64,000 nt of DNA from Vibrio splendidus (GCF_002873455.1 NZ_MCUN01000007.1:62001-126000), one strand, 5' to 3'; counted from the stretch's first letter, positions 35,665-45,611 are shown. The notes: generated by a model not told the origin, from the letters alone. Translations and numbers: made by a program.

Positions 35665-35707
35665 TGGTTTGAATTATTACAATTATGGATAATTGAGCGA
35701 GAAACGG

Positions 35708-38299
35708 ATGACCGATTCAAACAGTGGTTGGATAAAATCGACCTGTGCCTATTGTGGTGTTGGGTGCGGAATAGAAGCGAGGCCGACTTCATTAGGTAAA
35801 CTTGAAGTACGTGGAGATAAAGATCATCCATCAAACTATGGAAAGCTATGCACTAAAGGGATTGCGCTCGGCGACACCGTCACGCCTTTAGGCCGTCTTA
35901 CACAACCTGCTCATATTCAAAATGAGCAAAAACAAGAGTTAGACTGGAACCGTGCTACTCAGTTGGTCGCAGACAAATTCAATCAAACGATCGAAGAGTT
36001 TGGGGCAGATTCCGTTGCGTTTTATGTTTCTGGCCAGTTGCTTACCGAAGACTATTACGTTGCCAATAAACTGATGAAAGGCTTCATTGGTAGCGGTAAC
36101 ATCGACAGTAACTCTAGGCTGTGTATGGCTTCAAGCGTGGTCGGGCATAAGCGTGCATTTGGCGCAGACACAGTACCGGTTTGTTATGAAGATCTTGAGC
36201 AAGCCGATCTAGTCGTGATTACAGGCTCAAACTTAGCATGGTGTCACCCGGTACTTTTCCAAAGGTTAAGAGCCGCGAAACAAACCAACCCTGCATTGAA
36301 AGTTATCGTCATCGACCCTCGTTACACCGACACTTGTGAAATTGCAGACATTCACTTGGCATTGGAATCGGGCTCAGACGTGGCGTTGTTCAATGGTTTA
36401 TTGGGCTATCTCGACGATAACGACAAGTTAGATTCAGACTATATAGAAAATCACACCCAAGGCTTTACTGAATCGATTCGATCTGCGACTCAATATCGTT
36501 ATACCGAATCAGGTTGGGGCGAAAAAAGTGTTCCTGAACTTACAGGACTTACAGAGCAGCAGCTAAAACAGTTCTACCGTTTGTTCGCATCGAACGAGAA
36601 GGTGCTGACCATTTACTCTCAAGGCGTAAACCAATCAACACAAGGGTGTGACAAGGTGAATGCCATCATAAACTGCCATTTAGCCACCGGAAAAATTGGC
36701 AAGCCGGGCATGGGGCCATTCTCTGTAACGGGTCAGCCGAACGCGATGGGCGGGCGAGAGGTGGGCGGTTTAGCTAATACCTTAGCGGCTCACTTTGAAT
36801 TTGGTGATCCGCAATCACACCAAACCGTAAGTGAGTTTTGGCAGGCCGACAGCTTAGCTACACATGCGGGTTTAAAAGCGATCGACCTGTTTGATGCTAT
36901 GAATGAAGGCAAAATTAAAGCGGTGTGGATCATGGCGACCAACCCAGTCGTGAGCCTGCCTGACAGTGAAAAGATCAAAGCCGCATTAGAGAAGTGCCCA
37001 TTTGTGGTGGTGTCGGATTGTATTGCCGATACGGAAACCACTCGCCTGGCCGATGTAGTGCTGCCCGCGCAAGGGTGGAGCGAGAAGTCGGGCACCGTGA
37101 CCAACTCTGAGCGTCGAATCTCACGCCAACGCCGTATATTACCAAGCCCAGGGGAAGCCAAACCCGATTGGTGGATATTAAAAGAAGTGGCACAGAAAAT
37201 GGGATTCAAAGAGCAGTTTGATTACCGTCACGAAGGTGAGATCTTTAAAGAATATTGCGAGATGACAGCGCTCGGCAATGAAACAGGTAAAGCACGTGAC
37301 TTGTGCTTAATTGGACTCACTCAACTGGATGAGAAAGGCTATGGCGAACTGACTCCACAACAGTGGCCAGTGCTTGAGTATCAACCAGAGATCATTGAGC
37401 AGCGCATGTTCACCAATGGCGAGTTCTTTACTGAATCAGGCAAAGCGCAGTTTATTGCAGTCGAACACGACAAGCCGATTGCTGATACCAGTCTTGAATT
37501 CCCGCTTATCATGAACACAGGTCGAATCCGAGACCAATGGCACACCATGAGCCGCACAGGCTTAGCGGCAGGTTTGGGTGAGCACACACCAGAGCCTTTT
37601 GTCGCTATGCACCCAGATACGGTCGCAGCACTTGGCTTAGAAGAGTTTGGGCTAGATGCTGTTAACCACGCGACTATAAATCGTGTTAGCCAAGGGGCTA
37701 CCAACCAAGTAGTGAAAGTACGCAGCGCACAAGGGGAGTGCCAAGCCCGTTTAGTGGTGACCAAAGAGATGCGCCGCGAACAAGTCTTCATGCCTATCCA
37801 CTGGAACGCCCCGACCGCCAAAGACAGTAAACCGTGTGATCTGATCTTGCCTCATACCGACGCTGCATCAGGGCAGCCAGAGTTCAAACATACTCCTGTA
37901 GTCGTTGAGCCGTGTGGCTATCGCAGCGAAGCCGCCTTGGTGAGTGACAAAGTTATGGATTGCAGTGGCTTTGATTACTGGGTGCGTCAAAGAGTCGAGG
38001 GCGGTTTTCTGTATCGCATCTCATCATCTAAGAACCCAATGGAGTTGGTGATTCAGCTTGCCAACACCCTCGATGCGTTGCCAGAGCCTAACGCGGAGGC
38101 GATTAAATCACTCCATTACCATGGCAACAAATCATTCAAAAACTATGGCTCAGCCAAGCTGGGACAGTCTGGCGTAAAGCAAGCCTTCGTGGTGAACAGT
38201 AAGCTCGATCATCAAAGCATCGATTGGCTGGTGGAGTGCTTAACCCGAGAAGCCGATGAAGAGTTTGAAGCCGAGTTTTTGAGTGCATTAGCTAGCTAG
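35708..38299 (+). CDS. nasA: Assimilatory nitrate reductase catalytic subunit
   Basis: 863 residues from ATG 35708 (TTG 35693 would add five). The N-terminal [4Fe-4S] cysteines are CAYCGVGCGIE and GKLCTKG. Molybdopterin guanine dinucleotide binding regions follow: NSRLCMASSV, GSNLAWCHPV, the GKIGKPGMGPFS stretch, and MNTGRIRDQWHTMSR in the C-terminal domain. It reduces nitrate to nitrite in the cytoplasm for NirBD. The C-terminal BFD-like [2Fe-2S] cluster of some relatives is not evident, and no NasB/NasC electron-transfer subunit is nearby. Confidence 0.95.
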   Translation: MTDSNSGWIKSTCAYCGVGCGIEARPTSLGKLEVRGDKDHPSNYGKLCTKGIALGDTVTPLGRLTQPAHIQNEQKQELDWNRATQLVADKFNQTIEEFGADSVAFYVSGQLLTEDYYVANKLMKGFIGSGNIDSNSRLCMASSVVGHKRAFGADTVPVCYEDLEQADLVVITGSNLAWCHPVLFQRLRAAKQTNPALKVIVIDPRYTDTCEIADIHLALESGSDVALFNGLLGYLDDNDKLDSDYIENHTQGFTESIRSATQYRYTESGWGEKSVPELTGLTEQQLKQFYRLFASNEKVLTIYSQGVNQSTQGCDKVNAIINCHLATGKIGKPGMGPFSVTGQPNAMGGREVGGLANTLAAHFEFGDPQSHQTVSEFWQADSLATHAGLKAIDLFDAMNEGKIKAVWIMATNPVVSLPDSEKIKAALEKCPFVVVSDCIADTETTRLADVVLPAQGWSEKSGTVTNSERRISRQRRILPSPGEAKPDWWILKEVAQKMGFKEQFDYRHEGEIFKEYCEMTALGNETGKARDLCLIGLTQLDEKGYGELTPQQWPVLEYQPEIIEQRMFTNGEFFTESGKAQFIAVEHDKPIADTSLEFPLIMNTGRIRDQWHTMSRTGLAAGLGEHTPEPFVAMHPDTVAALGLEEFGLDAVNHATINRVSQGATNQVVKVRSAQGECQARLVVTKEMRREQVFMPIHWNAPTAKDSKPCDLILPHTDAASGQPEFKHTPVVVEPCGYRSEAALVSDKVMDCSGFDYWVRQRVEGGFLYRISSSKNPMELVIQLANTLDALPEPNAEAIKSLHYHGNKSFKNYGSAKLGQSGVKQAFVVNSKLDHQSIDWLVECLTREADEEFEAEFLSALAS

Positions 38300-38312
38300 G
38301 CGATGCTGTTAA

Positions 38313-38358
38313 AAGATAAGCCACATTTGTCGGCTTATCTTCTTGTTTCTTTTTTTGG
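38313..38358 (+). terminator. Rho-independent terminator after nasA
   Basis: AAGATAAGCC and GGCTTATCTT form a perfect 10-bp stem with a nine-base loop, followed by a tract with eight consecutive Ts. Confidence 0.9.
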
Positions 38359-38436
38359 GGAAGGTGGTGAGGGGGGAGTCACACGTTTATGTATCCGATA
38401 TCTGGACTTCACTGATACCTTAAACTTCACCAATAC

Positions 38437-39345
38437 CTAGGCTTTACCGTTAGTCGTTTTGAAGTGGTGCCACAATTTTGCCATTCCTGGCGTCATTTCT
38501 TCAGTAGAGAAGCGATAGAGTTTTATTTTGGCGGTAATCGGTGAAATGGTTTCTGAAAACCTCATCAATAAACCTTGCTCGAGCTCTTCTTGAACAAACC
38601 CTTCTGGCAACCACGCGACTCCGTGGCCTGATAGCGCCATTGATTTGAGAGAGTGCGTAACGGCGTTTTCATACACGATATCAAAACCACACAGGCTTTG
38701 AGCAATTGAGCCATGTTTTTCTAACACTTGTGCGAAAAAGGTATTCGACGGGTAACTAAGTAGAGGAACATTGGAATTTTTTCGATCTTTATAGAGCGCA
38801 GAACCATCACTTTTGGTGGCCACTACAGGTATCAGGCACTCATACCCCATGGTGACAGATTCAACTTCTGGGTTGGGTACATAAAGTCGACTTCCCTTAA
38901 AAGATAGTCCGATAAGAAAGTCAGAACGGTTATCTATAAATGCTTGCACTGAATCATGTAAGTTGTTTGGGCTGACATAAACTAAGGTCGTTTTAAACGC
39001 ATCGGTGTATTCGTTAATCATCTTATTAACGACATATTCAGACAGCGAGTGCTGAGTATGAAATGTAACTTTTGTTTCATTATTGTTAACTTCTCTAACC
39101 GTTTCTAGCCTAGCGTAGTCTATTTGTTGTTTGAGGTCATTCGCATGTTTTAGAAACCGAAATCCCGCTTTAGTGAATGTCGCTGGGTAAGTGTTCCTAT
39201 TAACAAGGTCAGTCCCCACCCATTCTTCTAATAGCTTGATTCTTCGGCCAAAAGCAGGTTGAGTGATATTTCTTGCTTTGGCTGCTTTTGCAAAACTTCC
39301 GTATTGAGAAAGGTGTAAAAAGTCCTCAATCCACTTCAAATCCAT
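38437..39345 (-). CDS. LysR-family transcriptional regulator
   Basis: 302 residues. N-terminal helix-turn-helix: WIEDFLHLSQYGSFAKAAKA then NITQPAFGRRIKLLEEW, followed by the linker helix and a periplasmic-binding-like effector domain. It faces the CuyA-like gene across 158 bases, the usual layout for a LysR regulator and its target; control of the lyase-TRAP operon by the lyase substrate is inferred. Convergent with nasA, to which it is probably unrelated. Confidence 0.9.
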   Translation of the reverse strand: MDLKWIEDFLHLSQYGSFAKAAKARNITQPAFGRRIKLLEEWVGTDLVNRNTYPATFTKAGFRFLKHANDLKQQIDYARLETVREVNNNETKVTFHTQHSLSEYVVNKMINEYTDAFKTTLVYVSPNNLHDSVQAFIDNRSDFLIGLSFKGSRLYVPNPEVESVTMGYECLIPVVATKSDGSALYKDRKNSNVPLLSYPSNTFFAQVLEKHGSIAQSLCGFDIVYENAVTHSLKSMALSGHGVAWLPEGFVQEELEQGLLMRFSETISPITAKIKLYRFSTEEMTPGMAKLWHHFKTTNGKA

Positions 39346-39503
39346 GTGGCGAATCCTTGTCCAAAATTATGAGTGTCGATATTTTTGTTAAACAAAAGTT
39401 AACACCCCTGTTAGCAAAAAGCATTATCTTTCGAGCGATATCACGAGCTAATGTAATTCAGTGTTAAACAAACCACTAACTAAACATTGACTGGAGAAGA
39501 GAG

Positions 39504-40514
39504 ATGCATTTATCGCGTTATCCTCGTTTAAATTTTGCCCACTTGAATACACCCTTAGAACTAATGAAAAATCTGAGTGAAGCGTTAGGAGGCCCGAACA
39601 TCTGGATCAAGAGAGATGATTGTACTGGCCTTGCTGGTGGCGGAAATAAAACTCGAAAGTTGGAATTTTTGATGGCTGATGCCGTTGAACAAGGTGCTGA
39701 TACCATCATTACTCAAGGTGCAACACAGTCGAACCATGCACGTCAAACGGCGGCGATAGCGACCAAGCTGAATATGGATTGCATCGTCTTACTGGAAGAT
39801 CGTACTGCAAGTGATGACCCTGATTACAAGTTTAACGGTAACGTTATGTTAGACCAGTTATTTAATGCTCAACTCTCTAAGTATCCAGGCGGTACAGATA
39901 TGAACGCTGCGATGGAAGATGTGGCAGCGAAACTGCGTGCTCAAGGCAAGAAGCCTTACATCGTACCGGGCGGTGGCTCTAACCATATTGGTGCTCTTGG
40001 ATATGTAGATTGTGCACTAGAGATCTTAAAACAAAGCAATGACCGGAACCTGAAGATTGACCACGTAGTACACGCTACGGGGAGTGCTGGTACTCAAGCA
40101 GGGCTAGTCACCGGTTTTGCGATGACCAACAGTCAAATTCCAGTACTTGGTATCGGGGTGCGCGTTGATAAACCAACTCAAGAAGGCAATGTCTTCAAAT
40201 TGGCTCAACGTACTGCTGAGCACATGGGCGAGGCAGACGCAGTAAAACGCGAAGATGTAGTGGCGAATTGTGACTATGTTGGCGAAGGCTATGGGATTCC
40301 GGCACCTTCAACGATCGAAGCGATCAACATGTTCTCACGTTTTGAAGGTATTTTGCTTGATCCAGTGTATTCGGGCAAAGGGGCTGCGGGTCTTATCGAC
40401 CTCGTTCGAAATGGTCTCTTTAAGAAGGGCGAGAATATTGTCTTTGTGCATACCGGAGGCGCTCAAGCGTTATTTGGTTATCGTGACAGCTTCGACTTTC
40501 CAAATTATGAGTAA
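39504..40514 (+). CDS. PLP-dependent lyase, L-cysteate sulfo-lyase / D-cysteine desulfhydrase type
   Basis: 336 residues of the PLP fold-type II ACC deaminase / D-cysteine desulfhydrase group. The PLP lysine lies in [12 protein letters not shown], the Ser-Asn motif is [15 protein letters not shown], the phosphate loop [13 protein letters not shown], and the end [14 protein letters not shown]. From memory the sequence resembles CuyA, which splits L-cysteate into pyruvate, ammonium and sulfite, more than it does DcyD; this needs a tree. ATG 39504 follows GGAGAAGAGAG. It is the first gene before a TRAP transporter, which fits uptake and use of a sulfonated or thiol amino acid. Confidence 0.8.
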   Translation: MHLSRYPRLNFAHLNTPLELMKNLSEALGGPNIWIKRDDCTGLAGGGNKTRKLEFLMADAVEQGADTIITQGATQSNHARQTAAIATKLNMDCIVLLEDRTASDDPDYKFNGNVMLDQLFNAQLSKYPGGTDMNAAMEDVAAKLRAQGKKPYIVPGGGSNHIGALGYVDCALEILKQSNDRNLKIDHVVHATGSAGTQAGLVTGFAMTNSQIPVLGIGVRVDKPTQEGNVFKLAQRTAEHMGEADAVKREDVVANCDYVGEGYGIPAPSTIEAINMFSRFEGILLDPVYSGKGAAGLIDLVRNGLFKKGENIVFVHTGGAQALFGYRDSFDFPNYE

Positions 40515-40621
40515 TGGATAGAAGTGAGACTTTCCAATCTGACCTTACCCATTAACCGTAACTGTTAGTACTGAATACTGATAGAAAGAAGATTTAATGA
40601 AATGTTGTAAATGGAGATTAC

Positions 40622-41611
40622 ATGAAAAAATCAATCAAACTAGCCAGCTTAATTATTGGTGGATTACTGTCTTTCAATGCGATGAGCAAAGAAGTAATTA
40701 GGCTTTCTACCTATGTGAATGAATCGGACATTAGGTATGAAGGGTTTAAAAAATTTGCGGAAATAGCAGAAGCAAAATCCAATGGAAATCTGAAAGTCAG
40801 AATTTATCCATCCTCCACGCTACACGGGTGGAGTGAAGGGGTTGATGCTGTACAAGGCGGGGTAGCAGATATCAGCTGGATCAGCGCTGATAACCGACTT
40901 TCATGTTATCGAACAACTTCATTATATCCGTCAGCGGTTGATTTGAGCGGGCAGTTAGACATGGATTCTCAATATCGTGATCTTATTACTCCGGAGGCTA
41001 ACCAGAACGGTTTGGTTCCTCTCATGAACTCTAATTACTCTTATGACCAAGAGTGGTGGTTCAACGAGCAGGTCAATTCTGTTGAAGAATTTTCCAACTT
41101 AAACGGCAAGCTAGTTCGTTCTGTTGGGCCACTAGTGAGCAAGATGATTGAAGGTTGGGGCGGCAAGCCAGTCTTTATCTCTCCTAAAGAAGTGTTTCAA
41201 TCTGCGGAGCGTGGTGTTGTTGATGGCATCAACATGGGCGTAGCAACTTATAGCTCATGGAAGCTTTGGAATGTGATGCCACACATGGTGGATGCTGGAA
41301 TATTTTACGGCAACATCATGTACATGATGAATAAAGAGCGATTTGACTCGCTTTCCGAAACGGATCAGCAAGCGCTACTAGAGGCAGCTAAAGAGACTGA
41401 AGCTTGGTTGAAACCTCAATATGAAAAGTGGGTAGATGCGCGGATTGCAGAAGCTAAAAAAGAAGGCGGTACGGTTCTTGAACTGACCTCAGAGCAAAAG
41501 CTTAAGTTAGTTTCCGATATTTCCACATCTTGGGAAAACGAGCTGACGAATGATTGTGGAACAGAGCTTTCAGTCAAGATGAAAGACCTCTTTGCTGCAA
41601 ACTCAATCTAG
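40622..41611 (+). CDS. TRAP transporter substrate-binding protein (DctP family)
   Basis: 329 residues with a signal peptide (MKKSIKLASLIIGGLLSFNA). The DctP fold is shown by FKKFAEIAEAKSNGNLKVRI near the start, KLVRSVGPLVSKMIEGWGG with the substrate-facing Arg, and the following SPKEVFQSAERGVVDG. It captures a carboxylate-bearing ligand in the periplasm. The ligand is unknown; the lyase next door suggests an amino-acid sulfonate or D-amino acid. Confidence 0.92.
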   Translation: MKKSIKLASLIIGGLLSFNAMSKEVIRLSTYVNESDIRYEGFKKFAEIAEAKSNGNLKVRIYPSSTLHGWSEGVDAVQGGVADISWISADNRLSCYRTTSLYPSAVDLSGQLDMDSQYRDLITPEANQNGLVPLMNSNYSYDQEWWFNEQVNSVEEFSNLNGKLVRSVGPLVSKMIEGWGGKPVFISPKEVFQSAERGVVDGINMGVATYSSWKLWNVMPHMVDAGIFYGNIMYMMNKERFDSLSETDQQALLEAAKETEAWLKPQYEKWVDARIAEAKKEGGTVLELTSEQKLKLVSDISTSWENELTNDCGTELSVKMKDLFAANSI

Positions 41612-41622
41612 GGACAGAAACT

Positions 41623-42156
41623 ATGGAAGGTAAATTCAGAAAAGCATTGGATATTTCAACGAATGTACTGCTGTATTGCGGTGGTGTAATCGTTATTGTC
41701 CAAGCTTTCTGGATTACCTATGGCGTATTCATGAGATACGTAATAGGTAGTCCTGATGGGATGGTTACAGAAGCAACGGCTTTGATGTTAGTACCATTAG
41801 CGTTCGTTGGCCTCTCATACGCACTTAAGGCAGATGCTTTTCCCAAGGTAACGATTTTTATCGACCAACTCTCTAAAGGGAAAAGAGACTATCTGGAAAT
41901 TGCGAACAACTCACTGATGATGGTTATCTCTGTTTTTTTCGCTTTGGCCGCCTTTAAAGGGCTATCTAAGTCCTATGTGTCGCTTGCTGCCTCAGAGGTA
42001 TTGTTATGGCCTAAGTATTATTTTTGGGCCGGAGTTTTTGTTTCATTACTCAATTTATCTTTGGTTTCTATTTTAAAACTCTATGACTCGATAATGCATA
42101 AACTTGAGTCAATTCGTGGCACGACTTCTGTGCCTCAAGTAAAGCTTGGAGAATAA
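41623..42156 (+). CDS. TRAP transporter small permease (DctQ)
   Basis: 177 residues from ATG 41623, with four expected helices and GGVIVIVQAFWITYGVFMRY near the start, typical of DctQ. Partner of the large permease. A longer frame from 41554 overlaps the binding-protein gene and is not used. It begins 11 bases after the binding-protein stop. Confidence 0.9.
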   Translation: MEGKFRKALDISTNVLLYCGGVIVIVQAFWITYGVFMRYVIGSPDGMVTEATALMLVPLAFVGLSYALKADAFPKVTIFIDQLSKGKRDYLEIANNSLMMVISVFFALAAFKGLSKSYVSLAASEVLLWPKYYFWAGVFVSLLNLSLVSILKLYDSIMHKLESIRGTTSVPQVKLGE

Positions 42157-42159
42157 TAT

Positions 42160-43464
42160 ATGCTTGAGTGGTATGAAGTTGGTCTCGGCTTGATGGGGCT
42201 ACTAATTTTATTCATTGTGATGGGTTTACCAATCCCATTTGCACTGGCGGGTGCATCCGTTCCGTTTCTTCTTTCAATTCAGTCTTTTTCTACAACACTT
42301 GTTACAGCCGAACTTAAAATGTGGGGTGTGTGGGTAGATTACGTTTTATTATCGGTTCCGCTGTTTGTGTTATTAGGGGAATTGATTGGCAGGTCCAACA
42401 TAGGCCCCAATCTGTATTGGTTTATGCATAGTAAGGTGCCAATTACAGGTTCTGCTGCATACGGGAGTGTTGGTGCTTGTGCTGGCTTTGGCGCTGTATG
42501 CGGATCGAGTATGGTTGGCTCATTGACCATTGGCGGCGTCGCGCTTCCAGCAATGTTAGACCTTGGCTACGATAAAAAACTCGCCAGTGGGGTGCTCGCT
42601 GCTGGTGGAACACTCAGCGTTCTTCTTCCACCAAGTTTGATTCTTCTTTTCTACGGGATAGTGACAGATCAGTCTATCGGACAACTGTTTATTGCGGGCG
42701 TTGTACCGGGTTTAATTTTGGTTTCCTTTTTCTTTCTTATCATTAAAGGATGGAGTGTCTTACAAAAAGGATCCGTACCAGGGGCAGATGATAGTGAAAG
42801 CATTCCTTGGGGGCTAGCATTGAGCGCGATAATTCCAGTGATGGTTATCGGTCTTATTATTACAGTCTCAATCTATGCGGGAATCGCGACCCCTACTGAA
42901 GCCGCGGGTGTCTCTTGTGTGATTACCTTGCTACTTGCTATGACCGTTGGTGGAATGGATCTCAAAGGGTTCTTTGAATCAATCAAAGCGACCATGAAGA
43001 CGATGGGTTATTTGGGCCTATTGCTTTCTTCTGGTGTGCTTTTTGGTTTTGTGATGACTTACTATCAAGTGCCACAAGAATTCACTAGCTTGTTTACTTC
43101 TCTTGAACTATCGCCATACACGACGCTTGCACTGATTATTTTGTTCTACATTATTTTAGGCATGTTCTTAGAGCCCGTTTCGATGACATTCATAACCCTG
43201 CCAACCTTGTTTCCTCTGATTCAAGTTTCAGGCTTTGACTTGATTTGGTTCGGTGTCATTTACACAATAACAATGGAAGTCGCTGTATTGACTCCTCCTG
43301 TTGGCCTAAATTTGTATGTTATTCAATCTATTGAGAAAGATCGTCTGACTATTGTAGATGTCATTAAAGGCTGCTTGCCTTTCATTGGTGCTCTCATATT
43401 TTTGATTGTACTGATGGTTATCTTTCCTCAACTTGCCGTGTGGCTACCAAATGTTATGGGGTAA
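42160..43464 (+). CDS. TRAP transporter large permease (DctM)
   Basis: 434 residues with about 12 helices. Signature stretches include LIGRSNIGPNLY, GFGAVCGSSMVGSLTIGG, LAAGGTLSVLLPPSLILLFY and IATPTEAAGVSC, all typical of DctM, which carries sodium-coupled transport. It starts four bases after the small permease stop. Confidence 0.94.
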   Translation: MLEWYEVGLGLMGLLILFIVMGLPIPFALAGASVPFLLSIQSFSTTLVTAELKMWGVWVDYVLLSVPLFVLLGELIGRSNIGPNLYWFMHSKVPITGSAAYGSVGACAGFGAVCGSSMVGSLTIGGVALPAMLDLGYDKKLASGVLAAGGTLSVLLPPSLILLFYGIVTDQSIGQLFIAGVVPGLILVSFFFLIIKGWSVLQKGSVPGADDSESIPWGLALSAIIPVMVIGLIITVSIYAGIATPTEAAGVSCVITLLLAMTVGGMDLKGFFESIKATMKTMGYLGLLLSSGVLFGFVMTYYQVPQEFTSLFTSLELSPYTTLALIILFYIILGMFLEPVSMTFITLPTLFPLIQVSGFDLIWFGVIYTITMEVAVLTPPVGLNLYVIQSIEKDRLTIVDVIKGCLPFIGALIFLIVLMVIFPQLAVWLPNVMG

Positions 43465-43469
43465 TGTGA

Positions 43470-44210
43470 ATGAACGTTAATGTACCACTGGTGATGATCC
43501 ATGGATTTTTAAGTGGCCCAGAATATTGGAGTGCTCAAGTACCGTTTTTAGAGAAAAACATGCAAGTAGTCCCTGTTTGTTTGAAAGGCTTTGGTGAACG
43601 TTCTGATGAGACAGCTTTTGAGACGATTCAATATATGGCTCAAGATGTTATGTCACAACTTGCACTGCTTGGAATAAAGCGTTTTCACCTAATAGGGCAC
43701 TCAATGGGAGGAATGGTCGCCCAGCAGATTGGGCATAAATGGGCTGAACAAGTCGCCAGTTTGACCTTGTACGGAACAGGACCGAAAGGCGGCTTGCCTG
43801 GTAGGTTTGAACCATTACAAGAGAGTATCAAGAATGCATCCTCTTTTACCTATGGCGACAGCAAACAGAGGGCAGTGTCTAGTTGGTTTAAAAATGAATT
43901 AGTGCCTCAGGTACTCAAGCAATCGATGCAACTTGCAGACAAGGTTTCGTTTCAGTCCTATCTAAACGGACTTATCGCAATGAACAGTTGGAATGGTGAA
44001 CCCTATGTCTCTAAATACAGAATGCCAGTATTAATTATATGGGCGGACTCAGATAAAACTTATCCATGGGATGAGCAGGTATCAGTATTGTGGAAGGGTA
44101 TTGAGCACAGTTCTATGTGTATCATTAACGATTGTGCGCACAATGCCCACATTGAGAAACCATTGCACTTCAACGTAGCTTTTGGGGAGTTTTTACAAAG
44201 CGTTGGTTAG
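43470..44210 (+). CDS. Alpha/beta hydrolase
   Basis: 246 residues. Fold marks: VMIHGFLSGPEYW (oxyanion region), IGHSMGGMVAQQ (nucleophile Ser), IIWADSDKTYPW (acid Asp) and CAHNAHIEKP (catalytic His). No signal peptide, so cytoplasmic. It is the last gene of the lyase-TRAP operon, six bases after DctM. It could release the lyase substrate from an ester or amide (inference). A terminator follows. Confidence 0.85.
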   Translation: MNVNVPLVMIHGFLSGPEYWSAQVPFLEKNMQVVPVCLKGFGERSDETAFETIQYMAQDVMSQLALLGIKRFHLIGHSMGGMVAQQIGHKWAEQVASLTLYGTGPKGGLPGRFEPLQESIKNASSFTYGDSKQRAVSSWFKNELVPQVLKQSMQLADKVSFQSYLNGLIAMNSWNGEPYVSKYRMPVLIIWADSDKTYPWDEQVSVLWKGIEHSSMCIINDCAHNAHIEKPLHFNVAFGEFLQSVG

Positions 44211-44303
44211 CTTCTCTGCTAGAAGTTCAAAGGGAGCAGGAAAGGTGACTTTCAGCGGGAACATTTTGAGTACTTTATTTGCAGCTTATATCCAAACGAA
44301 AAG

Positions 44304-44326
44304 CCGACAATCATGTCGGTTTTTTT
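44304..44326 (+). terminator. Rho-independent terminator
   Basis: CCGACA and TGTCGG form a 6-bp stem with an ATCA loop followed by seven Ts; it ends the lyase-TRAP-hydrolase operon. The rest of 44211-44660 is AT-rich and I see no gene in it. Confidence 0.85.
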
Positions 44327-44660
44327 GCAAATCCGGTAGAGGTTATATCAACGATCACGTCATCCATAATTTACTAACCATCACGCCTCATACAGATCTA
44401 GGCCAACAATCTTTGTTTGGATGAAGAAGTACATGAGGGAAATGATAAGTAATACACACATTCACATAATTTCTGCATTCAATTTTAGCTATACGGAATA
44501 CTTCTGCTTTTCGTCATGTATGATACGGTTATATTGGTAAGATACTGTTATTAAATGAGTTATTTAACTAAGTATGAGATAATTAAATTATTAGACAGAA
44601 ATGCTCTAGTGATAAAAATCATAATTATTCAGTTTAATAACTGCTGTGCTTGGAGAGGAA

Positions 44661-45152
44661 ATGGTCAGGGAAGCGACAAAAGACGACTGTGTAAAATTAG
44701 CGGCATTGTCCATTAAAGTCTGGCTAGACACATATGCGAGAGAAGGGGTCAAAACTGAATACGCGGAGTATGTCTTGTCTACTTTCACGGCAGCCTACTT
44801 CTTTGAAATATTGAATACCACTAAATATCGTGTGTTTGTAAGTGAAGAAAATGAGGTTATTCAACGCTACGTAATGGTTAACCTTGAATCGCACTACCAG
44901 ACGTCTGGCAATGGCTTTGAAGTAGACAAACTTTATGTAGATAACATTTTCAAAGGTAAAGGGATAGGTCGAAAGCTTTTGAATGGAATCGAGAATCAGT
45001 TTGGTAATAAATACTGGCTGTACACGTGGGTAGAAAATGAATCGAATGGCTTTTATGAACATTTAGGTTTTAGTCGAATAGGTTTACTGACTTTTGAGTT
45101 CTCCGGAGCGTTGATAGAAAACAACGTGTATCAATCAGCCCACACACATTGA
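44661..45152 (+). CDS. GNAT-family N-acetyltransferase
   Basis: 163 residues from ATG 44661, preceded by GGAGAGG. The acetyl-CoA loop is present as DNIFKGKGIGRKLLNG, with the supporting strand VDKLYV before it and WVENESNGFYEHLGF as the C-terminal part. Its substrate is unknown. It is the first of a run of short, unrelated plus-strand genes that resembles an integron cassette array. I found no attC-like site directly after this gene. Confidence 0.88.
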   Translation: MVREATKDDCVKLAALSIKVWLDTYAREGVKTEYAEYVLSTFTAAYFFEILNTTKYRVFVSEENEVIQRYVMVNLESHYQTSGNGFEVDKLYVDNIFKGKGIGRKLLNGIENQFGNKYWLYTWVENESNGFYEHLGFSRIGLLTFEFSGALIENNVYQSAHTH

Positions 45153-45250
45153 ATCTAGTTAGTCCTTTAGTGGGTAACACTGAACAACCCTTCTCGATAA
45201 ATCGTCGTATAGTCATAGAATTCAAGTGGCATAGGCATAGTGAGGTAAAG

Positions 45251-45607
45251 ATGGAAAAGGCGAAATTCATTCAGCAGCACCTTATTGAAAAGGGTGTCCC
45301 TGCAGACCTAACGAGGCCAAATGCCTTTATTTGGTCAAAATATACTAACGTGTCTCAAACGCCTCTGGTGTTTCAATCGCTTCAAAAAGTATTCTTGACG
45401 TATGGATTATCGATGGCGGTAATTTGGGGGTCTTTGATGTGGATGTTTATTTGGCACTCAGAGCCCGAACATTGGAAAACTTACCTTATTTCATCTGCTA
45501 TTTTCGGTTTCTTTATGGGGCTTGTTAATGCGTTCAGAATCGTCAAAGCACGAAAAAAATTGGGTGAGAAGAGTTGGGAAAATTGGTGTAAGAAAAACTA
45601 CGGATAA
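45251..45607 (+). CDS. Small membrane protein, DUF6404-like
   Basis: 118 residues from ATG 45251 with GAGG six bases upstream. A hydrophilic N-terminus (FIQQHLIEKGVPADLTRP) precedes two helices near residues 48-66 and 74-93 (TYGLSMAVIWGSLMWMF; YLISSAIFGFFMG), then a basic tail ending WCKKNYG. It recalls the DUF6404 proteins frequent in Vibrio integron cassettes. The function is unknown. An attC-like motif begins five bases after the stop, as expected for a cassette gene. Confidence 0.65.
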   Translation: MEKAKFIQQHLIEKGVPADLTRPNAFIWSKYTNVSQTPLVFQSLQKVFLTYGLSMAVIWGSLMWMFIWHSEPEHWKTYLISSAIFGFFMGLVNAFRIVKARKKLGEKSWENWCKKNYG

Positions 45608-45611
45608 GCGC

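Noticed and set aside
44182..44424. 80-codon open frame after the alpha/beta hydrolase
   Set aside because: It begins inside the hydrolase gene and reads straight through the operon's terminator hairpin.
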